Shown: positions 62,040 to 64,000 of the stretch, in pieces
Layout: the number at the start of each line of letters is the position of its first letter
How positions within the stretch are numbered: position 1 is the first letter of the stretch
DNA from: Sphagnum compactum
Taxonomy: Eukaryota; Bryophyta; Sphagnopsida; Sphagnales
Assembly (NCBI GenBank): GCA_965153455.1
Contig: OZ234493.1
Coordinates: 14,808,213-14,872,212, forward strand
Reading direction: 5' to 3'
Length of the DNA stretch: 64,000 nucleotides
Notes under the pieces: generated by a model
The model's database searches: none
What the model was told of the DNA's origin: nothing
Seen by the model: the letters and a program-made list of their open reading frames with translations, nothing else
Made by a program: the position numbers and the translations under genes

Positions 62040-62310
62040 GGTCCATTACCATACATCCACAACACATAAATTCACATGTATCAATGACCTTGCTCGTAAT
62101 AGGCATCCACAACACATAACTTCACTCGAACTAAGCATCCAAAACACATAACTGCCATGTAAAATGCATCCACAATACATAACTTCATTTGTGATTAACA
62201 ACCACAACACATAACTTCACTTGTAACAAACATCCACAACACATAACATCACTTGTAAAAGGCATCCATAAGACATTAAAATTTGCTCATGACAAGCATT
62301 GAAAACACAT
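62040..62310 (+). repeat. Minisatellite, unit about 33 bp
   Basis: About eight degenerate units of the form GCATCCACAACACATAACTT followed by CACTTGTAA run head to tail. Confidence 0.8.
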
Positions 62311-62519
62311 AACTTGGCTACACATGACATAATTTGGCATTACAAGCAACATCACCCTGTAACATGTCCACTTACACAAACCAATAACACATAACCCGAC
62401 TACAAACAAGATTCCAAAACATGTAGCGCTCCCAATACATAACTTGGCAACATGAACCTACAATAGAAAATGTGGCCTTATTTACTAACAAGGACCCACA
62501 GTATAGAAATATGGGAGGT

Positions 62520-63926
62520 GATAAATTTACCTGAGGCTATTTATTTTTGCGTTCGCATCATCCACAATGAAGGCATTTGGATGCCAATTGCTCTTGACCA
62601 TCAACAAACTTTTGTTTAATGCATCCATCTACAAGGCTAAGTCATGTTGTTTGTAACTTGATGTGATGATGTACACCACAAGGACCCCGTTACACATTCA
62701 TCGAACACCATCATCATGTATAATGGAAACTGTAACAACAATGTGATATGGTTTACTTTAGGTGGTTGGTTATTACAAAGTCAGCACACAAATTATTCAC
62801 GTACCTTCTTCTCGTTCAATACCCCACCATAATTACATACCTTCTTCTCATTTGTTCTGAAAGTGGCATCAATTGAAACACCACTTTCATGACCACGTTC
62901 TAACATCATTTGCCATTCCATTTGTATCCCAATAGTGAAAGGCATATTACTGCCTTGAAAACCCCCTTCAACCTAAAGACCATTCTCTTGATAGAAGAAG
63001 ATTTTGTTTTTGTTCTCAATCACCCACATTCGCACACTTTGTGCATCATTTTTGTGCTTCTTGTATGTCTCTTTTGCTTACTTACGTGCCATGTTCCGAA
63101 TATCTTATTCATTCAAAAATAGGTTTCGTAATAGTTCAGCCCTATTCTCCATCATATCCTTCACCCAAACTTTGTGTTTACTCATCACTTGATAAATAGA
63201 TAGGCACAATCAAAGGTGTTCTAACACAAATGCTTGAGTCTCATTTGATACATGCAAAGAAAATGTTGACCTTAACCCAAATTTCACGATTTTGTGGATA
63301 ACAAGCCCAATTTTGTTGACATGATGGAATGTGGCATAACAATTTTTGCCAATAGTTGGGTGCTAGTATAATTGTTTCAAAATGAATGAACAATAACAAC
63401 CCTTCTTATGGCCATCACCCTAGCTCTTCATCGAAACTTGATGGGCCTTGTTCCCTTCATTAATTACCTCTTTGGTTGTTTTTGCTCTTTTCTTTCGAAT
63501 TGCCCATTCTTATGTATAGCATGGAACCATGCATATTTTCCGTACAATCAACTAGGCCATACTCATAGTGATACTTGAAACATGTCATCAAAGTTGGTAG
63601 TTGTTTAAAACAAAAACATGTGAAAGTCAATTGTTATAACCTAATACAATTGACAAGATCTCTCATTCATGTTCCATGTTTAAGAAGAAATCCTAGTTGT
63701 TCAGGAATCATGTTATTTCCCTCATGTTTTCTCAATAGCTATTGGGTTTAAGGTGTTTCAAGATTGAAGTCATTCGATGTTCTTTCCTAATGAACCTACA
63801 TTGCACACCTCCCTTGTTTTCTTCTCTGACTAGAAAATCTAAAACCTTAATCCATGGAACATGAGCCACATACAACCTTTTCCATATGGTATCTATCTCT
63901 ATATCATGCTTAGGTGTTTGTTGCAA
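62520..63926 (-). mobile_element. Decayed MULE/FAR1-like transposase remnant
   Basis: On the minus strand, 62840-63000 reads IENKNKIFFYQEN, then MPFTIGIQMEWQMMLERGHE and SGVSIDATFRTN. These match the start of the MULE transposase core found in MuDR and FAR1-related proteins (PFTIGIQTxWQxxMMxxFGH, SIDATFGTN), including the first catalytic-type Asp. Upstream in the same orientation, 63732-63926 is open and reads WIKVLDFLVREENKGG and CRFIRKEHR. Stops lie between. No terminal inverted repeats were found. Dead copy. Confidence 0.6.
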
Positions 63927-64000
63927 TTCAACTTGTCAACACAAATCCCTAAAAGTAAAAGGACTCAAGGGTGGTGGCATTACACCGCACCCTACTTTGT

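Noticed and set aside
62040-62310. Regularly spaced repeat considered as a CRISPR-like array
   Set aside because: Units are degenerate and directly adjacent without unique spacers, and the window is plant nuclear DNA; it is a minisatellite.

Overview
This window is nuclear DNA of a land plant. It contains an intron-rich gene for a chloroplast chlorophyll-cycle enzyme (HCAR) and one for a plant-type UDP-glucose 4-epimerase. Around them are long AT-rich stretches with decayed Ty3/gypsy, non-LTR, MULE-like, Helitron and MITE-like sequence. The species cannot be fixed from sequence alone. The style (long AT-rich spacers, many minisatellites, a non-LTR family of unfamiliar type) would suit a non-flowering land plant, but that is inference. 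Coordinates and exon joins were worked out by hand from reading frames, splice sites and remembered family motifs; no search was run.

Layout. 1-400 (-): the 5' end of an unrecognised gene whose upstream region carries three E2F-like sites. 401-6120: AT-rich spacer. 6121-10576 (+): a Helitron with TC...CTAA ends inserted between A and T. It carries tandem repeats and a captured, intron-containing piece of the replication protein A large-subunit gene broken by three stop codons. 11425-16844 (+): promoter and complete 19-exon gene for 7-hydroxymethyl chlorophyll a reductase. 16845-28500: mostly featureless AT-rich DNA with one MITE-like element. 28507-30010 (-): decayed non-LTR reverse transcriptase. 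30200-32620: purine microsatellite and T-rich minisatellite. 32880-36292 (+): purine-rich leader and complete 9-exon UDP-glucose 4-epimerase gene. 39023-39350: MITE-like element. 39892-43203 (-): decayed Ty3/gypsy pol. 43465-44745: unclassified repeats, including a perfect 15-bp-arm palindrome.

45083-49775 (-) is the most unusual stretch. A short Helitron (48984-49775) ends exactly where a second Helitron-type 5' end begins (48983). Downstream of that second end, all on the minus strand, lie broken exons of an ABC1-family kinase, an oligopeptide transporter and an alpha/beta hydrolase. This looks like gene-fragment capture by the same Helitron family as the element at 6121. 49776-64000 holds further exon-like fragments (a BAG-domain exon, a C2/MCTP pseudogene), dispersed repeats, minisatellites and a MULE-like transposase remnant (-).

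The two apparently intact genes are unrelated in function: one acts in chloroplast chlorophyll b-to-a conversion, the other in cytosolic nucleotide-sugar interconversion. The pseudogenes share a pattern: every disabling substitution I can infer is C to T or G to A, as expected of methylated, silenced repeats.
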